DNA of 64,000 nucleotides from Haladaptatus cibarius D43 (GTDB lineage Archaea; Halobacteriota; Halobacteria; Halobacteriales; Haladaptataceae): contig NZ_JDTH01000001.1 in NCBI RefSeq assembly GCF_000710615.1, positions 496,001-560,000 of the forward strand, written 5' to 3'. The position numbers were made by a program, and so were the translations under genes. Position 1 is the first letter of the stretch. Each line of letters starts with the position of its first letter. This document shows, one piece after another, positions 15,454-23,762 of the stretch. The notes under the pieces were generated by a model, which worked only from the letters and a program-made list of their open reading frames with translations, was not told where the DNA came from and searched no databases.

Positions 15454-17014
15454 TCAGTTTCCGTAGATGACTTCGGTCGTTTTACTGATGCTGGTTTTTG
15501 CATCGGTGACGGTGAGCCAAACTTGCTGAACGGAGCCGAGAGTTATCTCGATAGAACTGGCGTGTTTGTCGAACTCGTAGGGGCAGTTCGTTCGCCACTC
15601 GTATTCGAGGCCTTCTCCGAGTGGGTCTTTCGAGACAGACCCGTCGAGCGTGACTGTCTCTCCCTCTTCAAGTTCGCATCCGTCGTCGTTTTGCACTACT
15701 TCGAAGCGTGCTTCCGGAACGTCTTCCAGTTCAATATCGTCTGGTTCATCGCTTGGATTAAGTATATAGATAGTCACATCTAAGGTATATCATCCCGCGC
15801 TTTCGAACCACGTCGGGTTGACATCGGTCACTCTTGACGGAACGTACACGTTCCCGTCCGCAACGACCGGTGTCTCGGCTGTGATTTCATCGAATCCCTC
15901 GTAGTCATCGTTGTATGCGTATCTACTCGGGAGGATAACGTCCCACTCGTATTCACCGGACATGGCGTCAATGGCCACAGCAACTCCCCGGCCACGACTG
16001 TCCTCTCGAATGTATTTTCCACCGAGATGGACGGTTCCATCGGCTATCGATAGACCAGCGAACGACACATCCGACTCATAAACCCATTTGTCTTCGCCAG
16101 TTTCCACATCGAGTGACGTCACCGTCTTTGAACCGCCGGAATCGATGAAGAACACACGTCCGTCAGCTATCGCAAGACCGTCAGCGTCGGCATCACCCGC
16201 ATACGACTATTGTCCCGTCGCTTGCCGTTCGTGCTTCGAGTCCATTGCTTCCAGAACCGTAGATCAATCCATCGCTAACCGCGTACGGTGTGAAGGTATC
16301 GTTCGACCACAGTTCCGCCCCGTCTTCTGCTTTTAATGCAGTTCCATCGAAGAACACTGTTCCATCGGCGTAACATGGTGAACCACTGATTCCTTCGCTT
16401 TTCCAGAGCGTCTCCCCGGTTTCGGAATCGAGCGCGTACGCCGCTTCTTCACTTTCCCTGCCGACGTACACTCGTCCGCTCGCGACGACCGGCCGCGACC
16501 AACTTGCCTCTCGTTGCCACTTTCGCTCGCCGGTTTCAGTATCGGGGGCGTGCAACGCATTCACCCGCCGGTCGTTACCCTCACCCACATGGTCTGTGTA
16601 GTACAGGGTGCCATCGCTGACAGTAGCCGTTTGGGGGCCGGGAATGCCGTCTTGCTTCCACTTCCGCTCTCCGGTTTCAACGTCGTATGCGGCGACGGAA
16701 CTCATCATTCCAATATCACTAACCGATGTTAGAGGTGATACATACACCGTCCCATCGGCGACGAGTGGTTCGAACCACTCGTTCCCATCCAGCTCAGTCA
16801 TCAAATCGCTCGTTGCATACGGTGTCGGGCCGCTGTCAGTCGTCGAATATGACCGTCCCGAATTCGCACCGGGGTCAGTCCATCCTCTTAGAGAGTCTTC
16901 GTGTTCGCTATCGTCGTCTTGCTGTGCGAGAACCACGCCGGTTCCGGTGAGACCAAGCGCGCCGGTGGCTACACCGACGGTTTTCAGGAACGTTCGCCTG
17001 TCGTTTGTAGGCAT
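15454..17014 (-). pseudogene. Broken Tat-exported PQQ-propeller protein with PKD-like C-terminus
   Basis: Three minus-strand pieces form one protein. The first (from ATG 17014) starts TNDRRTFLKTVGVATGALG, a twin-arginine signal, then carries PQQ-type beta-propeller repeats (DVETGERKWK, DTETGERKWQ, DSETGETLWK). It runs out of frame at 16204, where one extra base turns DGTIV-YAGDAD into DGTIVVCG-stop. Reading resumes in the shifted frame through another repeat (DVETGEDKWVYE) to an in-frame TGA at 15792-15790, where TGG (Trp) would read through. The same frame then encodes a PKD-like domain to 15454. Two lesions argue for a decayed gene; sequencing error is the alternative. Confidence 0.8.
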
Positions 17015-17203
17015 GCGGGCGAACATTCATCCGGTTAATTATCACTTATTGACGAATTAACAGGAGTTGGATTCGTTCCAAATCTAATTTAATTAACCAA
17101 TGGCTGGTTCGTTTCTTGTTCACATTTGAACATCTGGGAAGGGATTTACCATTCTGCCCCCACATACAACGATCGCTCAGCTGCTCGGGTGAGAATCTAA
17201 AAA

Positions 17204-17275
17204 AGCCTAGGCCGGGATTTGAACCCGGGCTCTCGTCCTTACCAAGGACGCGCTTTACCGCTAAGCTACCCAGGC
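17204..17275 (-). tRNA. tRNA-Thr (GGT anticodon)
   Basis: A 72-nt minus-strand cloverleaf. The acceptor arms GCCTGGG and CCTAGGC pair over 7 bp with one G-U. The D loop carries AGCGGTAA. The anticodon stem CGTCC/GGACG encloses TTGGTAA, giving anticodon GGT (reads ACC/ACU, Thr). The T arm CCGGG-TTCAAAT-CCCGG is perfect. The discriminator base is U, usual for haloarchaeal tRNA-Thr. No CCA is encoded and there is no intron. A run of T follows the 3' end (about 17199-17204 on the minus strand), a likely terminator. Confidence 0.95.
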
Positions 17276-17326
17276 GCAGGCATCTATTTCTACACACGGA
17301 ACTGTCTTTAGGCGTTTCGATTTCGG

Positions 17327-17968
17327 TCAGGGGTCGGTCGTCGATGACGGCGGTTCATCGACGTGACTCGTCCGGCGTCCTGACAGCTTCGTGAGTCGAT
17401 CTACGGTGTCGTCGGGAAGGTTCGAACTCGATTCATGTTCAGCTACTGTCGTTGCGAGTTGTTCCGCGTACCGTCGGGTTCCTGCTGGTCGGTCACCACC
17501 CGTCGCGGTCGTTCCCGCGACGATGGCGAGTTCGAACACGTCGATTTCGAGCGCGCCATCGCCACTTCCAGCGGTCTGGTCGCGACCGAAGGACTTCACT
17601 GTTCGAACCGCGGTTTCGGCGGCTTCCGTGCGTGCGAGAAGCGAAAAGCCACGGGAAACCATCACGTCCGCCGCGAGAACCGCGATATTGCTCTCGGTGT
17701 GTGGCGGTTCCGCGTCCCAGGGTTCGTCGTGTGCGAGCCTTCGTGTAAGTCGCAATCCTTCGTAGATAAGCTGAACGCCTGTGGCGCGACGTTCGACTTC
17801 GCTTGCGTTGACATCGCCATCGTCTGCTCGCACGCTGAGCAACGTCAGCACACCCGGGATGATTCCCGACGATTCCAGCAGTCCGTCGATGTATTTACGG
17901 AGTCGCGCTGGCGTAATGTCCTCGATAGCCTCGCGCGCTGCCCCGCGCGCCCGGACGGCCTCTTCCAT
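17327..17968 (-). CDS. DUF7114 family protein
   Basis: A 213-residue, largely helical, Ala-rich acidic protein. The N-terminal MEEAVRARGAAREAIEDI, SGIIPGVLTLLSVRA and VQLIYEGLRLTRRL match my memory of haloarchaeal DUF7114, and the pattern of helices (NIAVLAADVMVSRGFSLLA) looks distantly like the prenyl synthase all-alpha fold but lacks DDxxD motifs. Function unknown. It is divergent from the enoyl-CoA hydratase gene, whose start lies about 60 bp away, so the two probably share a promoter region. Confidence 0.75.
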   Translation of the reverse strand: MEEAVRARGAAREAIEDITPARLRKYIDGLLESSGIIPGVLTLLSVRADDGDVNASEVERRATGVQLIYEGLRLTRRLAHDEPWDAEPPHTESNIAVLAADVMVSRGFSLLARTEAAETAVRTVKSFGRDQTAGSGDGALEIDVFELAIVAGTTATGGDRPAGTRRYAEQLATTVAEHESSSNLPDDTVDRLTKLSGRRTSHVDEPPSSTTDP

Positions 17969-18026
17969 TATCGAGGTTTACGACGGAACTGCCAAAGACC
18001 TTTGGAAAGCGTCGCCAACGTGGTGT

Positions 18027-18725
18027 ATGATTCGCGTAACCGACGGCACGAAAATTAGAACGATTACTATCGACCGTCCCGAGTCCCGAAACGCACTGAC
18101 ATCCGATGGCCTCGACGGCCTCGCGGAAGCCGTCGAAACCACCGACTTGCCCGTTATCTATCTTCGCGGCCAAGGAACCGCTTTTTGTGCCGGTGCCGAC
18201 CTCGATACTGTCGCCGAACTGAACAAAGACTCGGCGGAGGCGTTCGCGGAGCGCGGCCAGCACACCGCGAACGCCATCGAGCGTGCGGAAAGCGTCGTCG
18301 TCGCCGGAATCGACGGCTTCGCCCGTGGCGGCGGAGTGGAACTCGCGCTCGCCTGCGACCTGCGGGTCGCCACGCCGGGCGCGACGTTCGCGGAACCGGG
18401 GGTGCAACTCGGTATCTTCGGCGCGTGGGGCGGAACTGCCCGACTTCCCGAAATCGTCGGACTGGGTGACGCCCTCGACCTCGCGCTTTCGGGCCGGGTC
18501 GTGGACGCCGAGGAAGCCAGACGGATTGGACTGATTTCACGCATTACCGACGACCCACGGGCAGTCGCGGAAGAAGTCGCCGAAAATGCGCCCGACGCGC
18601 TCCGAGTCGTCAAAGCCCGCGTCCGCGACCGGTCTTCGATGGGAGTACAGGCCGCCCGTGAAGCCGAGAGGTTCGGCGAACTCGTCGCAGAACACGCCGA
18701 GAACATCGCCGCTACGCGCGACTAA
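18027..18725 (+). CDS. Enoyl-CoA hydratase/isomerase family protein
   Basis: A 232-residue crotonase-fold protein. It has the oxyanion-hole segments GTAFCAGADLDTV and GFARGGGVELALACDLRVA, then FAEPGVQLGIFGAWGGTARLP. The typical catalytic Glu pair is only partly evident: the first Glu (VELALACD) is present, while the second position reads Trp-Gly-Gly, so the exact reaction is uncertain. It is somewhat shorter than the usual 255-260 residues. The start at ATG 18027 is taken because the 82 codons upstream are the mirror of the DUF7114 gene. Confidence 0.88.
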   Translation: MIRVTDGTKIRTITIDRPESRNALTSDGLDGLAEAVETTDLPVIYLRGQGTAFCAGADLDTVAELNKDSAEAFAERGQHTANAIERAESVVVAGIDGFARGGGVELALACDLRVATPGATFAEPGVQLGIFGAWGGTARLPEIVGLGDALDLALSGRVVDAEEARRIGLISRITDDPRAVAEEVAENAPDALRVVKARVRDRSSMGVQAAREAERFGELVAEHAENIAATRD

Positions 18726-18737
18726 ATGAGTAAAATC

Positions 18738-19532
18738 TCATAGCGATTCGGGCGTCGGCGGAACCGCGCGCTTGTGCTCGCTTCGGGCGAACATCGACCT
18801 GATTCGGGACACGTCTTCCTCGCTTACGCCGTCAACCTGTCGAGCGGTCGCGGCGGCCGAAAGCGGGCCATCGACGTTGAGCGCCAACACCGAATCCAGC
18901 GTATTGTAGTCAATGCCCAACTCCTCCTCGTCGGTCTGTCCGGCCCAGAGTCCCGCAGTCGCCTCTTTTTCGGCCAGTTCGTCGGGGACGCCGACGTGTC
19001 GGGCCAGCTGGCGCACCTGCTGTTTGTAGAGGTTGCCGATTGGGTGGCAGTCCACCGCCCCGTCGCCGTACTTCGTGAAGTAGCCCACGAGCGCTTCAGT
19101 TCGGTTTCCGGTTCCGAGCACCAACGACCCTTGGTGGTTCGCAACGAGGTAGTTCAACACCGCTCGCGTGCGGGCGCGGGCGTTGCCCACCGCCATCTGG
19201 TCGCCCTCGGCTTCGCTGTAGGCGTTCAAAAACTCGTCCACGATGGGGTTGATTTCGAACACGTCGTAGGAAATACCGAGTTCTTGGGCGACCCACTCCG
19301 CGTCGCTCATGTTGTTCTCTCGGCTCACCGCGCCGGGCATGACGAGGCCGTGCAGGTTTTCGGTTCCGAGGGCTTCTACCGTGAGGTAGGCCGTCAGCGT
19401 GCTGTCGATGCCCCCCGAGAGTCCGAGAACTGCCGAGTCGGTGCCCGCCGACGAAACTTGTTCACTGATGAAATCCGTGATGTGGTCGCGGTGGGCGTCG
19501 AGTTCCGACTCCGAGAGTTCGAGGTCTATCAT
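18738..19532 (-). CDS. nadE: NH3-dependent NAD+ synthetase
   Basis: A 264-residue enzyme that amidates nicotinic acid adenine dinucleotide to NAD+ using ammonia. The ATP pyrophosphatase P-loop LGLSGGIDST lies at about residues 37-46. GTGNRTEALVGYFTKYGDG, DCHPIGNLYKQQVRQLA and ATAGLWAGQTDEEELG are characteristic NadE stretches. There is no glutaminase domain, so free ammonia is the donor. It converges on the enoyl-CoA hydratase gene (13 bp between stops) and has a TATA-like element 27 nt before its ATG. Confidence 0.96.
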   Translation of the reverse strand: MIDLELSESELDAHRDHITDFISEQVSSAGTDSAVLGLSGGIDSTLTAYLTVEALGTENLHGLVMPGAVSRENNMSDAEWVAQELGISYDVFEINPIVDEFLNAYSEAEGDQMAVGNARARTRAVLNYLVANHQGSLVLGTGNRTEALVGYFTKYGDGAVDCHPIGNLYKQQVRQLARHVGVPDELAEKEATAGLWAGQTDEEELGIDYNTLDSVLALNVDGPLSAAATARQVDGVSEEDVSRIRSMFARSEHKRAVPPTPESL

Positions 19533-19553
19533 CGGTCTGTGTTGGTCTGCTGA

Positions 19554-19562
19554 TGACTAAAA
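19554..19562 (-). promoter_or_regulatory. TATA-like element for nadE
   Basis: On the minus strand this reads TTTTAGTCA, centred 27 nt upstream of ATG 19532; a leaderless promoter is likely. Confidence 0.45.
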
Positions 19563-19653
19563 CATCCCCGATAGTGGTGGATTTGTGGACGAATGTTTGG
19601 TCGGGGAATGTTAAAATGGAGTCGGGACGTAGTACGTATGGAATCGTTCGAGT

Positions 19654-19750
19654 GCGCCGGTGTCTGAGCGAAGCCAGATTCGAATCCATCGAACGAAACC
19701 AACAAGCGCCGGTGATGAGCAAATTCTTCGAATTTGCGATTCTCGGCGCA
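19654..19750 (+). repeat. Partial copies of the tRNA-Gly acceptor sequence upstream of the tRNA
   Basis: GCGCCGGTG, the first nine bases of the tRNA-Gly at 19771, also occurs at 19654 and 19706. The 3' acceptor sequence with discriminator, TCGGCGCA, recurs at 19743-19750. The segment 19706-19750 therefore has a complete 7-bp acceptor stem identical to the tRNA, enclosing an 8-bp hairpin (GCAAATTC-TTC-GAATTTGC) in place of the three arms. The first copy is followed by GATTCGAATCC, which looks like a T arm. These are tRNA-like remnants or a duplicated integration site. Confidence 0.6.
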
Positions 19751-19770
19751 TGGAACGAAGTGAGTGACAT

Positions 19771-19841
19771 GCGCCGGTGGTCTAGTGGCAGGACATGAGC
19801 TTCCCAAGCTCATAGCCCGGGTTCGACTCCCGGTCGGCGCA
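19771..19841 (+). tRNA. tRNA-Gly (CCC anticodon)
   Basis: A 71-nt cloverleaf. GCGCCGG pairs with TCGGCGC (7 bp, one G-U). The D loop is TAGTGGCA. The anticodon stem TGAGC/GCTCA encloses TTCCCAA, so the anticodon is CCC (reads GGG). The T arm is CCGGG-TTCGACT-CCCGG. The discriminator is A; CCA is not encoded. No intron is visible. Confidence 0.95.
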
Positions 19842-19952
19842 TCCTGCGAGGAACGAACGTGACGAGCGGATGCACTCACGGGTGTTGAGCAAACGAGTCA
19901 CAACCGAGCGAAGCGCGGTCGTCTCGTCCAGTTCACTCCCAAAAATCCGCCC

Positions 19953-21122
19953 TCAGACGAATTTCACGCTGTCGATTTCGAATCGTGCACCGCCCGTTTT
20001 CCCCTCTGTCACCGTAATCGACCAGCCGTGTGCTTCGACGATTTCCTTGACGATACTAAGTCCGAATCCGGTTCCGTTGTCGCCGGTCGAAAATCCGGTT
20101 TGGAACACCTGCTCGAATTTTTCCGGTGGTATTCCCGGCCCATCGTCTTCGAAATAAAATCCCCTCTCGTCGTCCAACAGGCCGATTCGGATCGTAGCCG
20201 CTGAATCGACGTGGTCGCCCGTATTCCGGATGAGATTTTCGAACGCCTGCTGGAGGTGGCTGTGACTGCCGACGACCGGAACCAGCGTCTCCTCAATCGA
20301 CAGCGACATGGAATCTGTTGCGGCAGTTTCCCACGCATCGGTGATGACGTCGCGGAGGTTCACCGGTTCGGAGTCGATTTCCTGTCGCTCGATTCGGGCG
20401 AGCGCCAGCACGTCGTCGATGAGGACGACCATTCGGTCTAGTGCGGTTTCGATACCCTCTAAATGCTCCTCTTTGTTTTCGGGTTCGTTCCGCGCGAACT
20501 CGATGTACGCCTGTGCGACGTTTATCGGATTCCGGAGGTCGTGGGCGACGACGTTTGCGAAATCGTCCAATCGATTCCGCTGTCGGGTGAGTCTTGCCTC
20601 GCGCTGTTCGCGCTCCAGTTCGTAGCTGATCCATTTGCCCATCAGGTCAACGAGCGTAATATCCCACTCGGAGAACTGTTCTTCTCGAACGTCTCGGTCA
20701 TAAAAGCAGAACGTGCCGTAGACTTCTCCGTGTACCATGACCGGCGTTCCGATGTAACATTGAACACCCATCTCGGTGACGCCTGCACGGGTAGTCAGTT
20801 CTGGTGCTTCCGCTTCGATATCCGCCAGAACGAGCGTGCGTTCGGTGTCGATGGCGCGCTCGCAGTTCGTCTCTTCGAGGGGAACGACATCTCCGGGTTT
20901 CGTCTCCCCGTCAGGGTCGTGGACGATTTCGAATATGTAGTCGTCGTCTTCGATGTACGAGAGCGCTCCGTACTCCGTTCCGAGCGTGTTCCGTCCGATT
21001 CTGAGTAGTTCCTCGACCTTTCTTTCGAACGTTTTGTCTTTGTTAGCGATAACACGATAGATACTTCTGAGAATAGTTGCGTATCGCTCCCGACTTTCCT
21101 CGGGTGCTTCATTTTTTACCAT
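19953..21122 (-). CDS. GAF-domain sensor histidine kinase
   Basis: A 389-residue soluble kinase. A GAF domain (residues about 30-175; ALSYIEDDDYIFEIV, VQCYIGTPVMVHGEVYGTFCFY) is followed by a HisKA region with the phospho-acceptor His194 (VVAHDLRNPI) and a HATPase domain containing NLIRNTGDH (N box), EDDGPGIPPEKFEQVF (G1/F) and GTGFGLSIVKEIVEAHG (G2). There is no transmembrane segment, so the signal is cytoplasmic, perhaps small-molecule or redox through the GAF domain. No response regulator is nearby; it is an orphan, as is common in haloarchaea. Confidence 0.93.
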   Translation of the reverse strand: MVKNEAPEESRERYATILRSIYRVIANKDKTFERKVEELLRIGRNTLGTEYGALSYIEDDDYIFEIVHDPDGETKPGDVVPLEETNCERAIDTERTLVLADIEAEAPELTTRAGVTEMGVQCYIGTPVMVHGEVYGTFCFYDRDVREEQFSEWDITLVDLMGKWISYELEREQREARLTRQRNRLDDFANVVAHDLRNPINVAQAYIEFARNEPENKEEHLEGIETALDRMVVLIDDVLALARIERQEIDSEPVNLRDVITDAWETAATDSMSLSIEETLVPVVGSHSHLQQAFENLIRNTGDHVDSAATIRIGLLDDERGFYFEDDGPGIPPEKFEQVFQTGFSTGDNGTGFGLSIVKEIVEAHGWSITVTEGKTGGARFEIDSVKFV

Positions 21123-21302
21123 TTTTGACGGCGACTCTCACAGTCTACTTTCACAGTGGTGATGAACGATTCTTACGACGTTTCCGATTCCGGGGATGTC
21201 CGATGTGACATTTCGAGCCACTATCCCGCTCGTTGCGAACTCACGTATCATACGATGGTTTACATTCGACCGACATAAAATTACCCGACACGCGCTCTGT
21301 CA

Positions 21303-22022
21303 TCATATTTTATCGTCGAAATTCCGGTTCCTCCGCATCGAAACGACGTCCGCTGTCTCATCCTCATCGAACTTCATCGGCCTTCGCCACCACGGCCCTT
21401 TTCCGGAATCACTCGACAACTCGGTCACAATTCGATTCGCCTCCACTCCCGCCTCGGAACTGCTCAGTGGCACTGCCTGCTCGTACAATCCAGATTCCTC
21501 CTCCGAACCCTCCAACAACACTTCTGCATCAAACTCCTCGCGCTTCACATGCGCATTGTTCCGGAAAATTTCCCGCTTTTCATCCCGGAACTCCGAAAAC
21601 TTCGCACCCGAAATCGGCTCCCGAGCGAGTCGAAACTGGCCGATGATGTACGTGCCCCAATCGGGAGTAATCCATTTTTCTTCTGGCTCGCCGCTCGTCG
21701 AAAGCGTTGCGTAGAAAAAGACGAAATCACCGTTCTCCAATTTCAGCAGTGGCCGGGCTTTCACGCCGAAAGGGTCGCCGTAGGTGTATCGCTCACAGCA
21801 GGGGTACTCCGCGAACTCCGGGTCGAGGTGAACCGGGAGTTCCGCCGCACCGTCGGGCAGTTCGACCGAGAGATCGAGGTCGGCGTAGGTCGGAACGTCA
21901 CGACTGGTCGGCTCTGACTCGGGAATCGGGACGTATTCGAAACTCCCGTCCGGAAAAATCGGGCCGCGGACACCCGGTTGGTTGGTGTTTGCGGCGACGT
22001 TGATGGCGACAGCGCGAGGCAT
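21303..22022 (-). CDS. Nmad3-like protein (putative nucleotide-modification-associated domain)
   Basis: A 239-residue soluble acidic protein. AINVAANTNQPGVRGPIF, PDGSFEYVPIPE, VHLDPEF followed by YTYGDP, KLENGDFVFFYATL and GTYIIGQFRL recall the Nmad3 family. That family was defined computationally near DNA-modification genes in bacteria and phages; this assignment is from memory. The Asp/His/Cys content of the N-terminal half could form an active site, but no reaction is established. Neighbours (histidine kinase, zinc-ribbon membrane protein) give no hint of a modification operon. Confidence 0.6.
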   Translation of the reverse strand: MPRAVAINVAANTNQPGVRGPIFPDGSFEYVPIPESEPTSRDVPTYADLDLSVELPDGAAELPVHLDPEFAEYPCCERYTYGDPFGVKARPLLKLENGDFVFFYATLSTSGEPEEKWITPDWGTYIIGQFRLAREPISGAKFSEFRDEKREIFRNNAHVKREEFDAEVLLEGSEEESGLYEQAVPLSSSEAGVEANRIVTELSSDSGKGPWWRRPMKFDEDETADVVSMRRNRNFDDKI

Positions 22023-22110
22023 GACGTTCTGTGGGAACGCGGGCGTGAAAAGCGTGGCTACCGGCTACTGCGAGCGACACATTGCCCCGAAAAGTACCGA
22101 CGACACCCGA

Positions 22111-22398
22111 CTACCAAACGCCGAGCGGTTCGACGCACTCCCGGCAGAAGGTGTACTCTGCGCCGTTTTCGGTTCCACAGTGTGGACACAGTCGAGTGCT
22201 CGGGTCGGCGGTGTTCGGCTCGTTGAACTCTTCGAGAACGCTCTCCTTTCGGATGTCGTCCGGCGCGCGTCCGTCGGGACCCGACGGTGTAGACTGCAGG
22301 AGCGGCGAATCCTCGTCGCTCCGAAGAAACCGATAGATAAGTAGCTGGAGTCCCGCGAACAGGACGACGTACAGGATTATCCACCCCCAGACGTTCAT
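22111..22398 (-). CDS. Membrane-anchored zinc-ribbon protein (DUF7577-like)
   Basis: A 95-residue protein with one N-terminal transmembrane helix (about residues 4-24), a polar linker, and a C-terminal zinc ribbon CPHCGTENGAEYTFCREC (two CxxC pairs). It resembles haloarchaeal DUF7577. The ribbon would face the cytoplasm if the short N-terminus is outside. Function unknown. Confidence 0.75.
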   Translation of the reverse strand: MNVWGWIILYVVLFAGLQLLIYRFLRSDEDSPLLQSTPSGPDGRAPDDIRKESVLEEFNEPNTADPSTRLCPHCGTENGAEYTFCRECVEPLGVW

Positions 22399-22536
22399 GC
22401 TACATCATGACATACGTCGTCATGCTACTTGGTAGCTTCGCACACTTCTATCGGGCAGTTTTAGAAGCGCTGCTGATTAGTCGCGGAACTGGGTTGTTGC
22501 TCTCTACGCGGGGGGACAGTTCGACCAGAGTAGAGT

Positions 22537-23616
22537 TTAGGCCGGTTGCAGTCGAAGCACGCGGTCGTCCTGCGGTGCCGGTGCCGCAGACCGCCCATCT
22601 TGGTTGCTGGTCGTCACGTACAGATGTTTGTCCGGGCCGATGAACGTCGTCCGGAGACGCCCGTACTCTCCTTCAAGGAGGCGCTCCTGTTCGACCACTT
22701 CCCCCTTCTCGATTTGAACGCGGTGGAGATGTTGGCCCGCGAGCGTGCCGAAAAAGAAATTGCCCTGCCACTGGGAAATGGGGCCGTCGTAGAACGTCGC
22801 ACCGCCGGGCGCAATCGTCGGCGTGTACGTCGCAATCGGGTTCGTGAACTGGTCGCTCACTCCCGTGACAATCGGCCAGCCGTAGTTGTTTCCGGCTTCG
22901 AGGACGTTGATTTCGTCGTTCGTGGTCGGACCGTGTTCTGTGCTGAAGAGCGTTCCGCCCCGGAACGCGAGTCCCTGCGGATTTCGGTGGCCGTAGGTGA
23001 ACACCTCGCTATCGAACGAATTGTCGGGATGGGGGTTGCCGTCGAGCGTGAGTCTGAGGACTTTCCCTGCCAAAGAATCCCTGTTCTGTGCTTGCCCTTC
23101 GTTTCCGGCGTCGCCTGTGGTGACGTACAGGGCGTCGTCGTCAATCGCTACTCTACCGCCGTTGTGGATTGACGAGGCTGGAATGTCGTCTATCAGTACC
23201 TTGTCGCGGCTGAACCTGTCGTTGATGCGGTGGCGCACGACCCGGTTTCGAAGCCCGTTTTGGCTGTCGTAGGTCTGGTAGGTGTACGCGAGGTTGTCGT
23301 TTTCGGGGTGAAACTCGAATCCGAGGAGGCCGCCTTCGCCGCTGTGGGCTATCTGGTCGGTGATGTCCGCGACGATGTCGTTGCTGTTCGGTCGAATGCG
23401 GCGAATCCGCCCCGGTCGCTCCGTGACGTACAAGTCGCCGTTAGAGTGAAAGTCCGCACCCCACGGCACTTCGAGGTTCATGGCGACCGTTTTGATGCGA
23501 ACCCCTTGGTCGATGTTCGCGGTGGAGATTTGTGTCGTACTACCGGTCGATTCCATACACCCGGTGAATCCGGTGATGCCGAGTGCCATCGTCCGGAGGT
23601 ACGTGCGGCGTCGCAT
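22537..23616 (-). CDS. PQQ-dependent sugar dehydrogenase-like lipoprotein (GSDH family)
   Basis: A 359-residue six-bladed beta-propeller of the soluble glucose/sorbosone dehydrogenase (aldose dehydrogenase) family. It starts at ATG 23616 with RRRTYLRTMALGITGFTGC, a basic/hydrophobic signal ending in a lipobox-like Cys, so it is probably an exported lipoprotein. Diagnostic stretches are VPWGADFHSNGDLYVTERPG, GEGGLLGFEFHP, SIHNGGRVAIDDDALYVTTGDAG, YGHRNPQGLAF, STEHGP and NNYGWPIVTG. The family oxidises sugars with PQQ and Ca2+. Few haloarchaea are known to make PQQ, so cofactor use is uncertain. Confidence 0.9.
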   Translation of the reverse strand: MRRRTYLRTMALGITGFTGCMESTGSTTQISTANIDQGVRIKTVAMNLEVPWGADFHSNGDLYVTERPGRIRRIRPNSNDIVADITDQIAHSGEGGLLGFEFHPENDNLAYTYQTYDSQNGLRNRVVRHRINDRFSRDKVLIDDIPASSIHNGGRVAIDDDALYVTTGDAGNEGQAQNRDSLAGKVLRLTLDGNPHPDNSFDSEVFTYGHRNPQGLAFRGGTLFSTEHGPTTNDEINVLEAGNNYGWPIVTGVSDQFTNPIATYTPTIAPGGATFYDGPISQWQGNFFFGTLAGQHLHRVQIEKGEVVEQERLLEGEYGRLRTTFIGPDKHLYVTTSNQDGRSAAPAPQDDRVLRLQPA

Positions 23617-23762
23617 AGTCCGCTCCACGACCCCACGGGGGAAAAACGATGTGGGTTCGTTCCGCGAGAGAGTTTGTTTGGTGAATTACGTAATTTTGGA
23701 CAGTATTGACGTAATTAGTATCTGTTGGCCGACATGCGAGTTCAGTCGGGGTAAAACTGGAT

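Noticed and set aside
17046-17297. An 83-codon minus-strand open frame
   Set aside because: It is the translation of the tRNA-Thr gene and its flanks, not a protein gene.
19706-19750. Possible C/D box small RNA (GTGATGA resembles a C box)
   Set aside because: No CTGA D box at a suitable distance; the tRNA-like acceptor pairing explains the sequence better.
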